DNA of 64,000 bases from Pelagerythrobacter sp041912895 (GTDB lineage Bacteria > Pseudomonadota > Alphaproteobacteria > Sphingomonadales > Sphingomonadaceae): positions 806,001 through 870,000 of the forward strand of contig NZ_JAYSGI010000001.1 of assembly GCF_041912895.1 (NCBI RefSeq), written 5' to 3'. Positions 29,868 through 38,674 of the stretch are shown here, piece after piece. The notes below the pieces were generated by a model. The model did not search any database. It worked only from the letters and a program-made list of their open reading frames with translations, and was not told the origin of the DNA. The position numbers and the translations under genes are program-made. Position 1 is the first letter of the stretch. Every line of letters starts with the position of its first letter.

Positions 29868-31702
29868 CAGCCGCGGGCCACGGCCTCCGCCGCGATCATT
29901 CGCGCTTCGGCTGACAGCCCGACGCGGTTCAGCGCGGAGACGATGTGGTAGAGATGCCGCGCGGTCATCCGCTCCCATCCCTCGCCCTGCATCCCCAGCC
30001 CGGCGAGCAATGCGACCAGCGCGGCATTGTCGACCTCGGCCGCGCGCTCGATCGTGCGGGTCCATTTCGTCTGGCCCGAAAGGTCGATCCCGACTTCGTC
30101 CGAATAACTGCCGAGCGTGCCCTCGTCGATCCGCCCAAGCCCCGCGAGCCCGGCGAGCAGGAAGCGCGACTTGCGCTTGCCCGCGCTCTCGTCGCTCTCG
30201 ACGAAGCTGCCGATCTGCCCGCCCGAGACCGGGTTCTGCCGGTTCTGCTGCGCCAGCGCGAGCAGCGCCCATCCCTGGCTGCCCTGCGGCACGACCTCGG
30301 CCCATTCCATCGCGTCGCGATCCAGCCCGGCGGCCAGCATCGAGGCGATCAACCGCGGCGCGGCGTCGACGAATTCGTCGCGCGGCGGAATGCGCGCGGC
30401 GGCATAGGCGGTCAGCACCATGCGGCCGTAGCCCGCTGCGCCCCCGCCCCAGATTTCCTCCATCGCGGCCAGCCGTGCGGCGGGCGCATCGCCGACATAG
30501 GCGTTGCGCAAACTGGCCGCGGTCGCCGCCGCCGGGCCTTCGGCGCCCTCGACCGTGTAGAGCTGACCGTAGAGATCGACCATCGCGGCGGACGACAGGA
30601 TGCCCTCGCGCCCCGCCCAATCCGCGCCTGGGGCGCGCACGGCGGGCGCAAGCGCGGGCGAGATCGCAGAGACGCGCTGGTAATAGGGCTCGGGGTCGGC
30701 GAGCAGGTTGTCGGGAATTTCCGCCCCGAGTGCGGTTGCCAGCGCGTAGCGCCACGGGGTAATTTCCTCGACCGCGTCCCATTCCAGCGTGACGGCGCGC
30801 CGCCCGCTGCCCGCAGCCCCGGCATAGCGCTGCGCCAGCAGCACGTCGATCGCCGGCGCTGTGCCGCGCGACAGCGCGCGGTTGAGATCGGTTCCGGCGC
30901 GCACGCCCTGCCCGGCGAACGCCGCGCAGATCGAGCGCCAGAGCTGCCAGCGCGCCTCGTCGCGGTCGCTGCCCTGGAGCTGGATCGCGGGGCACGCGCC
31001 GGTAATGTCGGCGGTGGCGACATAGGCATCCAGCGCTACGTCGGTCAGCGCGCGGTTCCAGTTGCTGGTGTCGACATCCTGCACGATCGCACGCGCGGCG
31101 GTGTATTCGCCGATCGCGTTCAGCGTGCCTGCCCGCAAAGCGGCAAAATCGACCGGGTCCATTCCCTCGGGCGCGGCGAGACGGCTGGCGAGCGCGCGGC
31201 GCAGCAGGATATGCCCCCAACGCGACACGAGCGGACCGCGGGTGCCCGCGAGCGCTGCACGGACCAGCGCAGCGGGCTGCGCTGCGAGCGACGCGGTCGC
31301 GAAACCGCCCTCCTCCGGGCCGAGCACGCCGACTTCGGCGAGCGAGCGACGCGCGGCAGGCGGAATGTCGGACCGGGGCTTGAGCCCGAGCAGTTCGTCG
31401 AGCTCGTCGGTGTCCATCGCCTCCAGTTCCTCGAGCGAGGGAAGATCGTAGGGCAGATCGATGCCGGCGAGCGGATCGCTTCCGGTCGTGCCGGGAATGT
31501 CCTGGATCACCGGCACACTGGTTGCCGAGGGTGCAGGGGCGCTCGTGGCGGCGGAGGTTGGGCGGGGCGCGGGCGTCGGGCTCGGCGCGGGCGCCGGGTC
31601 GTCGAACCCGGGCGGCAGCAACGACTCGGGCGAACTCTGCGCCACCACGAGCGTCGAACACAGCGCCAACGCGGCACCGCTAGCGAGCAGCGCGGTCCTC
31701 AT
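29867..31702 (-). CDS. Large exported hypothetical protein
   Basis: A 611-residue protein with a Sec signal peptide (MRTALLASGAALALCSTLVVAQ) and then a Pro/Ala/Thr/Ser-rich linker. The body of the protein is Ala-rich and helical and reads like tandem helical (TPR/Sel1-like or solenoid) repeats, but no named domain is evident to me. It begins at 31702, its ATG overlapping the stop of a 46-codon membrane ORF, and ends overlapping xerD. Its conserved slot between aroK and xerD suggests a lineage-specific periplasmic protein of unknown role. Confidence 0.75.
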   Translation of the reverse strand: MRTALLASGAALALCSTLVVAQSSPESLLPPGFDDPAPAPSPTPAPRPTSAATSAPAPSATSVPVIQDIPGTTGSDPLAGIDLPYDLPSLEELEAMDTDELDELLGLKPRSDIPPAARRSLAEVGVLGPEEGGFATASLAAQPAALVRAALAGTRGPLVSRWGHILLRRALASRLAAPEGMDPVDFAALRAGTLNAIGEYTAARAIVQDVDTSNWNRALTDVALDAYVATADITGACPAIQLQGSDRDEARWQLWRSICAAFAGQGVRAGTDLNRALSRGTAPAIDVLLAQRYAGAAGSGRRAVTLEWDAVEEITPWRYALATALGAEIPDNLLADPEPYYQRVSAISPALAPAVRAPGADWAGREGILSSAAMVDLYGQLYTVEGAEGPAAATAASLRNAYVGDAPAARLAAMEEIWGGGAAGYGRMVLTAYAAARIPPRDEFVDAAPRLIASMLAAGLDRDAMEWAEVVPQGSQGWALLALAQQNRQNPVSGGQIGSFVESDESAGKRKSRFLLAGLAGLGRIDEGTLGSYSDEVGIDLSGQTKWTRTIERAAEVDNAALVALLAGLGMQGEGWERMTARHLYHIVSALNRVGLSAEARMIAAEAVARG

Positions 31703-31839
31703 GCTGGCGTCTCCGGCAGGTCGACCGGCTGCGCGATCGGCCGCAGCGGTTCCTCCCCGCCGTCGATCCAGGCGTAGAGCAGCAGGACGGCGATCACTGC
31801 CGCCGCCGCCCACGCGATACGCTTGCCGGTAATTGCCAA
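31699..31839 (-). CDS. Tiny single-span membrane protein, TTG start, coupled to the next gene
   Basis: A 46-codon frame read TTG-GCA-ATT-ACC at 31839, giving (M)AITGKRIAWAAAAVIAVLL followed by LYAWIDGG and a Pro-rich tail ending DLPETPA. It contains one plausible transmembrane helix (about residues 9-25), an N-terminal positive charge (inside) and a C-terminal tail outside. The stop overlaps the ATG of the large exported protein in an ATGA junction, which argues for real translation and coupling. AAGGG lies about 10 bases before the TTG. No alternative ATG or GTG is available in frame nearby. Function unknown; it may anchor or chaperone the exported partner (speculation). Confidence 0.6.
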   Translation of the reverse strand: MAITGKRIAWAAAAVIAVLLLYAWIDGGEEPLRPIAQPVDLPETPA

Positions 31840-31898
31840 GTCCCGATGACCCTTCTCACAGTTGCGCGCCACCTAGCCCATCTATAGGCGATGCGGCA

Positions 31899-32468
31899 AT
31901 GACCCAGCAGGCCGAAACGCTCAGCGACGCCGAAATCGCCCGCATCGCGCGCCGGATCGACCGACCGGTCGTGCTCGTCGGGCTGATGGGCGCGGGCAAG
32001 TCCACCGTCGGGCGCAAGCTCGCCACGCTGCTGGGCAAGGACTTCACCGACGCCGACGACGCGATCGAACAGGCCGCGCAGATGAGCGTGGCGGAAATCT
32101 TCGACCGTTTCGGCGAAGGCTATTTCCGCGATGGCGAGCGGCGCGTGATCGCGCGACTGATGGAGGAAAACCGCGGCGTGATCGCCACCGGCGGCGGCGC
32201 GTTCGTGAGCGACGAGACCCGCAAGCTGATCCTCGATCGCGGGATCGCGGTATGGATCGACTGCAAGGTCGAAACGCTGGTCGAGCGCACCGCGCGGCGC
32301 AACAGCCGCCCGCTCCTGCAAGGGGGCGATCCGCATGAGATCCTCTCCCGGCTCAGCCGCGAGCGCGAACCATTCTACGCGCAGGCGCCGATCCGCATCG
32401 GGGGCGAGGACGGGCCGCACCTGGACACCGCGATGGCGATCATCGAGGCGATCGACCGATGGCGGTAG
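31899..32468 (+). CDS. aroK: Shikimate kinase
   Basis: A 189-residue P-loop kinase that phosphorylates shikimate in aromatic amino-acid synthesis. Walker A GLMGAGKS is at residues 28-35; FTDADDAIEQAAQMSVAEIF carries the shikimate-binding Asp, ATGGGAFV the GGG loop, and the lid follows near SRPLLQGG. The start MTQQAETLSDAEIARIARRI is chosen because an upstream in-frame ATG-like start at 31833 would run into the divergent gene. It overlaps aroB by 10 bases. Confidence 0.95.
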   Translation: MTQQAETLSDAEIARIARRIDRPVVLVGLMGAGKSTVGRKLATLLGKDFTDADDAIEQAAQMSVAEIFDRFGEGYFRDGERRVIARLMEENRGVIATGGGAFVSDETRKLILDRGIAVWIDCKVETLVERTARRNSRPLLQGGDPHEILSRLSREREPFYAQAPIRIGGEDGPHLDTAMAIIEAIDRWR

Positions 32469-33568
32469 TCCCGGTCAAATTGGGCGGACGGTCCTATCGC
32501 GTCCACGTCGCGCGCGGGCTGCTGCGCGAGGCCGGGCGGCACTGCGCACCGCTCTTGCGCAAGCAGACCGTGCCGATCGTGACCGACGCTAACGTCGCAC
32601 GCGAATGGCAGGCGACCGTCTCCGTCTCGTTCATCGCACAGGGGATCGAGCCACGCTGGCTGGTGCTTTCGCCCGGCGAGGCCAGCAAGGGGTGGGACAC
32701 GCTGGCGCGCGTAACCGACTGGCTGCTGGCCGAGCAGGTCGAGCGCGGCGATCACGTGCTGGCGCTCGGCGGCGGCGTGATCGGCGATCTCGTTGGCTTC
32801 GCCTCGGCGATCCTCAAGCGCGGATGCCGGTTCATCCCGTTGCCAACCACGCTGCTGGCGCAAGTCGACAGCTCGGTCGGCGGCAAGACGGCGATCAACA
32901 CCACTGCGGGCAAGAACCTCGTCGGCGCGTTCCACCAACCCTCGCTGGTGCTCGCCGATCTCGACGCGCTCGCCACTCTGCCCGAGCGCGAGATGCGAGC
33001 CGGCTATGCCGAAGTGCTGAAATACGGCGTGCTGGGCGATGCGGAATTCTTCGATTGGCTGGCGGCGAACTGCGGCGCGGTCCTCGCGCGCGAGGACGAA
33101 CCGCTCGAACGCGCTGTCGCCGCCAGCGTCGCGGCCAAGGCGCGGATCGTGGCGGAGGACGAGCGCGAAACCGCCGACCGCCGCGCGCTGCTCAACTTGG
33201 GCCACACCTTCGGCCATGCGCTGGAGGCGGAAACCGACTTTTCCGACCGCCTGCTGCATGGCGAAGGCGTCGCGCTGGGCATGGTCCTCGCCGCGCGTTA
33301 TTCCGCCCGGCTCGGCCTGATCGGGGAAGACGACGCGGCGCGCGTCACCCGCGCGGTCGACGCCGCCGGGCTGCCCGCCGAAATTGCCGCGCTGGGTCTC
33401 AATGCTGACGGTGCGCGCCTGGCGGACCACATGTTGCACGACAAGAAGATGGACGCGGGCACCCTCCCCTTCGTCCTGCTGCGCGGAATCGGCGAAGCCT
33501 TCGTCGCACGCGACGTGAAACTCGCCGATGTGGCGACATTCCTCGACGAACAACTTCGTTCGCGCTGA
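32459..33568 (+). CDS. aroB: 3-dehydroquinate synthase
   Basis: A 369-residue NAD- and Zn-dependent enzyme closing the first ring of the shikimate pathway. Visible are LALGGGVIGDLVGFAS (NAD binding), PTTLLAQVDSSVGGKTAIN, KNLVGAFHQP, and the zinc ligands in LLNLGHTFGHALEAE and LLHGEGVALGM. Translation is coupled to aroK by the 10-base overlap. Complete and of normal length. Confidence 0.97.
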   Translation: MAVVPVKLGGRSYRVHVARGLLREAGRHCAPLLRKQTVPIVTDANVAREWQATVSVSFIAQGIEPRWLVLSPGEASKGWDTLARVTDWLLAEQVERGDHVLALGGGVIGDLVGFASAILKRGCRFIPLPTTLLAQVDSSVGGKTAINTTAGKNLVGAFHQPSLVLADLDALATLPEREMRAGYAEVLKYGVLGDAEFFDWLAANCGAVLAREDEPLERAVAASVAAKARIVAEDERETADRRALLNLGHTFGHALEAETDFSDRLLHGEGVALGMVLAARYSARLGLIGEDDAARVTRAVDAAGLPAEIAALGLNADGARLADHMLHDKKMDAGTLPFVLLRGIGEAFVARDVKLADVATFLDEQLRSR

Positions 33569-33638
33569 CTTTCGCGCGACAGCGCCTTCGCCAGCGGCTA
33601 ACTCCCTTGCAAAAGAAGCAATTGCGGGGACGCCGACG

Positions 33639-35048
33639 ATGACCACTGCCGAAGCCACTCCCGAACTCGCCCTCGGCCCGGACGACCGCGCGTTTCTTGG
33701 TCATCCCAAGGGCCTGGCCTACCTTGCCTTCACCGAGGCATGGGAGCGCTTCAGCTTCTACGGCATGCAGACGCTGCTGGTACTGTACATGGTCAACAAC
33801 CTGCTGCTGCCCGGCAATGTCGAGAACGTCGCCGGGATCGAACGATTGCGCGCGCTTTACGGCGGGCTCGACGGGCAGGCGTTCGCCTCCGCGATCTTCG
33901 GCACCTATGCGGCAAGCGTCTATCTGACGCCGATCCTGGGCGGATGGATCGCCGATCGGCTGCTGGGCAAGCGGCGCACGGTGCTGATCGGCGCGGTGGT
34001 GATGGCGGCGGGCCATTTCCTGATGGCTTTCGACGTCACGTTCCTGTTCGCGCTGCTGTGCCTGATCGTCGGTTCGGGACTGTTCAAGGGCAACATCGCG
34101 AGCCAAGTGGGCAGCCTCTACAGGCCCGGCGACCTGCGCCGTGCCGACGCGTTTCAGATTTTCTACCTCGGCATCAACGCGGGGGTGATCGCCAGTCCGC
34201 TGATCGTGAGCACACTGGGCGAGAAGGTCGGCTGGCACTGGGGTTTCGGTGCGGCGGGCGTCGGAATGCTGATCGGCCTCGCGATCTACGTCGCCGGCCA
34301 GAAGCACCTCCCGCGCGAGCATTTCGACGTGCCGGCGCGCGGAGCGAGGGCGGCCGCCGAACCCAAGGCACCGATGACCCGAAGGGACTGGCTCGCCACC
34401 GCCGCGCTGCTCCTACTCATCCCGGTGATGGCGCTGGCGATCGTGCCCAACAACCAGATCTTCAACGCCTACCTCGTCTGGGGCGACCGCTCGTTCGACC
34501 TTCAGTTCTTCGGCACCACCCTGCCCACCGGCTGGCTGGTCACGCTCGACGCGATCGTGTCGGTCAGCTTCCTCGCCATCGTCGCGCTGTTCTACCGCTG
34601 GTACGGCAAGCATTGGCGCGAGCCAGACGAACTGACCAAGATCATCATCGGATCGGCCTTCTCGATCGGTGGCATGGCCTGCCTCTACATGGCCGCGGCC
34701 ACCACCGGGCCGGGCGAAAAGATCGGCCTGTTCTGGCCGGTCATGTTCCACGTCGTGAACTCGATCGGCTTCGCGCACATGCTGCCGGTCAGCCTGGCGC
34801 TGTTCGCGCGGCTCGCCCCCAGCCAGATCAACGCGACGGTGATCGGGCTGTACTATCTCGCCTTCTTCGCGGGCAATTCGATCGTCGGCTGGGTCGGGGG
34901 CTGGTTCGAGACGATGCCGGTGACGAGCTTCTGGCTGATGCACATGGGGTTCGCCGCGGCGGCGGGGCTCGCCTTCGTGGCGTTCAAGCTCCTGCTCGCC
35001 AGGCGGTTGATGCACGACGCCGAGCCCGAGGATGCCGCGCTGGCATGA
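33639..35048 (+). CDS. Proton-dependent oligopeptide (POT/PTR2) family transporter
   Basis: A 469-residue inner-membrane MFS-fold transporter with about 12-14 hydrophobic segments. The FTEAWERFSFYGMQTLLVLY segment contains the E-x-x-E/R-x-S-F-Y-G signature of proton-coupled peptide symporters, and GSGLFKGNIASQVGSLY is the PTR2 second signature. The start MTTAEATPELALGPDD lies 14 bases after GGGGACG. It is 70 bases after aroB and may be read through from it. Confidence 0.92.
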   Translation: MTTAEATPELALGPDDRAFLGHPKGLAYLAFTEAWERFSFYGMQTLLVLYMVNNLLLPGNVENVAGIERLRALYGGLDGQAFASAIFGTYAASVYLTPILGGWIADRLLGKRRTVLIGAVVMAAGHFLMAFDVTFLFALLCLIVGSGLFKGNIASQVGSLYRPGDLRRADAFQIFYLGINAGVIASPLIVSTLGEKVGWHWGFGAAGVGMLIGLAIYVAGQKHLPREHFDVPARGARAAAEPKAPMTRRDWLATAALLLLIPVMALAIVPNNQIFNAYLVWGDRSFDLQFFGTTLPTGWLVTLDAIVSVSFLAIVALFYRWYGKHWREPDELTKIIIGSAFSIGGMACLYMAAATTGPGEKIGLFWPVMFHVVNSIGFAHMLPVSLALFARLAPSQINATVIGLYYLAFFAGNSIVGWVGGWFETMPVTSFWLMHMGFAAAAGLAFVAFKLLLARRLMHDAEPEDAALA

Positions 35049-35072
35049 TGCTACGGCCCCCGACTGCGTGGA

Positions 35073-35342
35073 TCAGTTCGCTTTGGCCTCAAGCTTCTCG
35101 GTCAGCGAAGTGACGTTCTTCGGCAGAGCCGCCGCCTTGGCGAGCATCATCTCGTCGTGCTCGACGAAAATCCGCTCGAGCTCGGTGCGCCGTTCGAGCA
35201 GCATGTTGGCAATGCCGGGCGCTAAGCTGTCGCGGTCGCCAATCCGCCCGAGCATGACCGAAAGGTCGCTGATCGTCGCTTCTTCGGGCGACTTGAAATA
35301 GTGGCCCCGGTTGTCGAAAAAACCCATTCCCTTGTGCGCCAT
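35073..35342 (-). CDS. Small hypothetical protein
   Basis: An 89-residue soluble helical protein starting MAHKGMGFFDNRGHYFKSPE and ending EKLEAKAN. It carries many charged residues, no signal or membrane span, and no Cys. GAGACAGGCC precedes the ATG, giving only a weak ribosome-binding site. Not recognised as a named family, though its N-terminal FFDNRGHYFKSPEEATISDL block looks like a conserved module of small sphingomonad proteins. Convergent with the peptide transporter gene. Confidence 0.65.
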   Translation of the reverse strand: MAHKGMGFFDNRGHYFKSPEEATISDLSVMLGRIGDRDSLAPGIANMLLERRTELERIFVEHDEMMLAKAAALPKNVTSLTEKLEAKAN

Positions 35343-35535
35343 GGCCTGTCTCCAATCGTGATCGGACCCGGCTGACGGCAGCGCATTCGCCCTTGCCACG
35401 CTCGGCACACGGCTCGCTGCTCTATGGCTTGAAAATATCGCAGTGCGCGCACCGGGCGCAAGATTATTAACCATGGCACAGTGCCAGGGAAACGATTTGC
35501 TTTCCAACGTGGCGTGCGCGCCACAGTATCTTGCG

Positions 35536-35907
35536 TCAAAAAAGCCGCGATCCGTCCGGCACCGGCGTATCGGGCGCGAACAGCACGACCTCGCCCGCCG
35601 CGTCGGCGAAGCCGAGCGTCAGCACTTCGGACATAGCCGGGCCGATCTGGCGCGGCGGGAAGTTGACCACCGCCGCCACCTGCCGCCCCGGCAACGCGTC
35701 GAGCGCATAGTTCGCGGCGATCTGCGCGCAGCTCTTCTTCCGGCCGATCGCCGGGCCGAAATCTATCAGCAAGCGGTAACTCGGCTTGCGCGCTTCGGGA
35801 AACGCCTCCGCCGAAACGATCGTGCCCACGCGGATGTCGGCCTTCAGGAAGGTCTCGAAGTCGGTCCGCTCGGCGGCGGGTGCATCGGGCGCATGGTGCA
35901 GGTGCAT
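35536..35907 (-). CDS. csaA: tRNA-binding domain protein, CsaA-like
   Basis: A 123-residue OB-fold tRNA-binding protein of the CsaA type: FETFLKADIRVGTIVSAEAF, then SYRLLIDFGPAIGRKKSCAQI, VAAVVNFPPRQIGPAMSEVLTLG and a final PDTPVPDGSRLF. CsaA has been described as an export chaperone and tRNA-binding protein. It is the last gene of the scpA-to-csaA run, seven bases after the molybdopterin-fold gene. Confidence 0.92.
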   Translation of the reverse strand: MHLHHAPDAPAAERTDFETFLKADIRVGTIVSAEAFPEARKPSYRLLIDFGPAIGRKKSCAQIAANYALDALPGRQVAAVVNFPPRQIGPAMSEVLTLGFADAAGEVVLFAPDTPVPDGSRLF

Positions 35908-35914
35908 TGGCCGG

Positions 35915-36340
35915 TCACTCCGCCACGATCATGGCCAGGCTCTCGAGTTGGCGGACCGATCGGGCCGCGCGCGCCTCGCCTTCCGCCACCAGCCGGTAAG
36001 GCCCGACCTCGTCGTCCAGCGGGGCGTCGTCGCAGCGAGTCGCGACGATGATCGGCGCATCACCCAGCAGCGGCTCGATCTCGCCGAGGCTGAACAGCAC
36101 CGCGTAGCCATCACGCGCGCGGGCCAGCACCGCGGTCCGCAACGCCTCGCCGCGCACCTCACGCCCGCTCGCCGCGCCCATCCGCGCGACCACGCTGGCG
36201 AGCGTCGGACCGGTGCAGGCCGACACCTCACCATGCGCCTCCAGCCGCGCCTCGACCACCGGCAAGCCTTCCAGCAGCGCGGCATTGACCGCCACCGGCT
36301 CGGCAGCGACCAGCGAAAGGAGGGCGAGCGCGATACTCAT
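35915..36340 (-). CDS. Small exported protein with an oxidoreductase molybdopterin-binding-like fold
   Basis: A 141-residue protein with a short hydrophobic N-terminus (MSIALALLSLVAA, likely signal). The C-terminal half, DGYAVLFSLGEIEP ... APIIVATRCDDAPLDDEVGPYRLVAEGEARAARSVRQ, follows the pattern of sulfite-oxidase-fold (SUOX/YedY-like) domains found alone in periplasmic proteins. Whether it binds molybdopterin is uncertain; a Cys is present in SACTGPTL. Its start overlaps the pccA stop by four bases, a curious coupling. Confidence 0.7.
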   Translation of the reverse strand: MSIALALLSLVAAEPVAVNAALLEGLPVVEARLEAHGEVSACTGPTLASVVARMGAASGREVRGEALRTAVLARARDGYAVLFSLGEIEPLLGDAPIIVATRCDDAPLDDEVGPYRLVAEGEARAARSVRQLESLAMIVAE

Positions 36341-38403
36341 TCGAGTTCCAGAATCACCTCGTCGACCGCCAGGCTGTCGCCCTCGCCCGCGTTGATCTTG
36401 CCCACGGTAGCGGATTTCTCCGCGCGGAGGATGTTTTCCATCTTCATCGCCTCCACCGTGGCGAGCGGCTGGCCGGGCTGGACCTCGTCGCCCTCGGCTA
36501 CGTGCAGCTTCACCAGCAGGCCTGGCATGGGGCAGATCAGCATCTTGGAGAGATCGGGCGGCACCTTCTCGATCATATGCTGCGTCAGGTGCGCGACGTG
36601 CGCTGGCAGAATGCGCAGATCGTGCCGAGCGCCGCGCGTGGTGATTGCATAGCCGGTGCGCGTGGGCGAAAGTCGCAGGCCGAGGCGATCGACGGGTTCT
36701 GCGTCCTCGTCCGCGCCCGGGGCGTAGAGCGCGACCTCCACGAACCGCGCGCCGGGCGTGTATTCCATCGCCAGCTCCACCGGATCGCCGTCCACCGTGA
36801 TCGCGCGCTCCTCCAGGCTCACCGCGTGGTCGGTGCCCCCCACGGTGATCGACCAGTCCCCCGGCGCGGCGAGCGCGGGATCGAGCTGGCCCGCGATCCG
36901 CCGCGCGCGATCCGCATCGGCCGTGGCGATCGCGCCGCCGACCGCCGCCAGCGCGCGCTTCAGCTCGGCGGAAGGTTCCGCTCCCGCGAACCCCTCGGGA
37001 TACTCCTCGGCGATAAAGCCGGTGGTGAGATCGCCCGAGCGGAAGCGCGGGTGCTGCATGATCGCGCTGAGGAAATCGACGTTGTGCCCCAGCCCTTCGA
37101 GCTGGAATGCGTCGAGCGCGCGCACCTGCAGGTCGGCCGCCTCGTCGCGTGTCTTGCCCCAGGTCACCAGCTTGGCGATCATGGGGTCGTAGAACATCGA
37201 GACCTCGCCGCCCTCGAACACGCCGTCGTCCACCCGCACGCCATCGACGCCGCGCCGCCCATTCGGGTTTTCGGCGTTCTCCGCGCCGTCGTCGGTCCAG
37301 CCTTCGACCGGCGGGCGGTAGCGCACCAGCCGCCCGATGCTGGGCAGGAAGCCGCGATAGGGGTCTTCGGCATAGACGCGATTCTCGATCGCCCAGCCGT
37401 CGATGCCGATGTCGCCTTGCGCGAACGGCAGCTTTTCGCCCGCCGCGACGCGGATCATCTGCTCGACAAGATCGATCCCGGTGATCGCCTCGGTCACCGG
37501 GTGTTCGACCTGGAGCCGGGTGTTCATCTCGAGGAAGTAGAAGCTCTCACCCGTCGGGTCCGCGCCGCTGACGATCAATTCGACCGTGCCCGCGCTGTGA
37601 TAACCGACCGCGCGCGCCAGCGCGACGCTCTGTTCGCCCATCGCCTTGCGCATTTCGGGGCTGACGAAGGGCGACGGCGCTTCCTCCACCACCTTCTGGT
37701 GGCGGCGCTGGATCGAGCATTCGCGCTCGTTCAGATAGACGATGTTACCGTGCTTGTCGCCGAGCACCTGGATCTCGATGTGGCGCGGGTCCTCGATGAA
37801 CTTCTCGATGAACACGCGGTCATCGCCGAACGAGTTCTTGCCTTCGCGCTGGGTCGCCTCGAACCCTTCGCGCACGTCGGTGTCGTTCCATGCCAGCCGC
37901 ATGCCCTTGCCGCCGCCGCCCGCGCTGGCCTTCATCATCACCGGATAACCGATGTCGTTCGCCCACTTGAGCGCATCATCGGTGGTGTCGATCGCATCGG
38001 GCGAGCCGGGCACGGTGTTGACCCCGGCCTCCTTGGCCAGCTTCTTCGATGCGATCTTGTCGCCCATCGCCGCGATTGCAGGTGCGGGCGGGCCGATGAA
38101 GGCGATGCCCTCTGCCTCCAGCGCCTCGACGAAACTCGCCCGTTCGGACAGGAAGCCGTAGCCCGGATGCACCGCCTCGGCCCCGGTCTGCTTGCACGCG
38201 GCGATGATCTTGTCCGCGAGCAGGTAGCTCTCGGCGGCGGGCGGCGGGCCGATATGCACCGCCTCGTCCGCCATCCGCACGAACGGCGCGCGCGCATCGG
38301 CATCCGAATAGACCGCCACCGTGGCGATACCCATCCGCCGCGCGGTGGTGATGACCCGGCAGGCAATTTCGCCGCGATTGGCGATGAGGATTTTGGAGAA
38401 CAT
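36337..38403 (-). CDS. pccA: Propionyl-CoA (acyl-CoA) carboxylase biotin-containing subunit alpha
   Basis: A 688-residue protein with fused biotin carboxylase (MFSKILIANRGEIACRVI, MKASAGGGGKGMRLAW ATP-grasp loop, RECSIQRRHQKVVEEAPSP, EMNTRLQVEHPVTE), a linker BT domain and a C-terminal biotinyl domain whose biotin Lys is Lys654 in VEAMKMENIL. It carboxylates propionyl-CoA to methylmalonyl-CoA together with a beta subunit (PccB) that is not in the window. It belongs to the same run as scpA, which takes the next step, and bioB, which supplies the cofactor. Length excludes a simple AccC. Confidence 0.92.
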   Translation of the reverse strand: MFSKILIANRGEIACRVITTARRMGIATVAVYSDADARAPFVRMADEAVHIGPPPAAESYLLADKIIAACKQTGAEAVHPGYGFLSERASFVEALEAEGIAFIGPPAPAIAAMGDKIASKKLAKEAGVNTVPGSPDAIDTTDDALKWANDIGYPVMMKASAGGGGKGMRLAWNDTDVREGFEATQREGKNSFGDDRVFIEKFIEDPRHIEIQVLGDKHGNIVYLNERECSIQRRHQKVVEEAPSPFVSPEMRKAMGEQSVALARAVGYHSAGTVELIVSGADPTGESFYFLEMNTRLQVEHPVTEAITGIDLVEQMIRVAAGEKLPFAQGDIGIDGWAIENRVYAEDPYRGFLPSIGRLVRYRPPVEGWTDDGAENAENPNGRRGVDGVRVDDGVFEGGEVSMFYDPMIAKLVTWGKTRDEAADLQVRALDAFQLEGLGHNVDFLSAIMQHPRFRSGDLTTGFIAEEYPEGFAGAEPSAELKRALAAVGGAIATADADRARRIAGQLDPALAAPGDWSITVGGTDHAVSLEERAITVDGDPVELAMEYTPGARFVEVALYAPGADEDAEPVDRLGLRLSPTRTGYAITTRGARHDLRILPAHVAHLTQHMIEKVPPDLSKMLICPMPGLLVKLHVAEGDEVQPGQPLATVEAMKMENILRAEKSATVGKINAGEGDSLAVDEVILELE

Positions 38404-38413
38404 GGATTTCCTA

Positions 38414-38674
38414 TCAGGCTGCCTTGGGTGCCGGAGCGCCGCGCAGCAGCCCCTCGGTGCTCAGGTCTTCGTCGATTTCGGGCCAGTGGATACCGTAGCC
38501 AGCGCCGGCCTTCTCCCACTTCGCCCGTTGCTTGGACGTCGCGCGGAGAAGGCGGGGATACCAGGCGAGCGGGGCCGAGATCGTGCGACCGTCCATCAGA
38601 TCGACGATCAGGCTCGCTTCGTCGAAGCGCACGTCGAGGACGCGCTCGTCGGTCACTCTAGCCGAAATATTCAT
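38414..38674 (-). CDS. DUF2442 family protein
   Basis: An 86-residue protein with the family pattern VLDVRFDEASLIVDLMDGRTISAPL then AWYPRLLRATSKQRAKWE and GYGIHWPEIDEDLSTEGLL. DUF2442 proteins are typically encoded next to DUF4160 or toxin-like genes. The start MNISARVTDERVLDV (38674) overlaps the end of the DUF4160 gene by 17 bases. It is 10 bases from pccA, so it is inserted within the propionate/biotin run. Confidence 0.88.
   Translation of the reverse strand: MNISARVTDERVLDVRFDEASLIVDLMDGRTISAPLAWYPRLLRATSKQRAKWEKAGAGYGIHWPEIDEDLSTEGLLRGAPAPKAA

Noticed and set aside
35467..35474. TTAACCAT, a CtrA-like half-site
   Set aside because: No TTAA at the proper 7-base distance, and it faces away from any gene. 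A single 8-base match in 64 kb is expected by chance.
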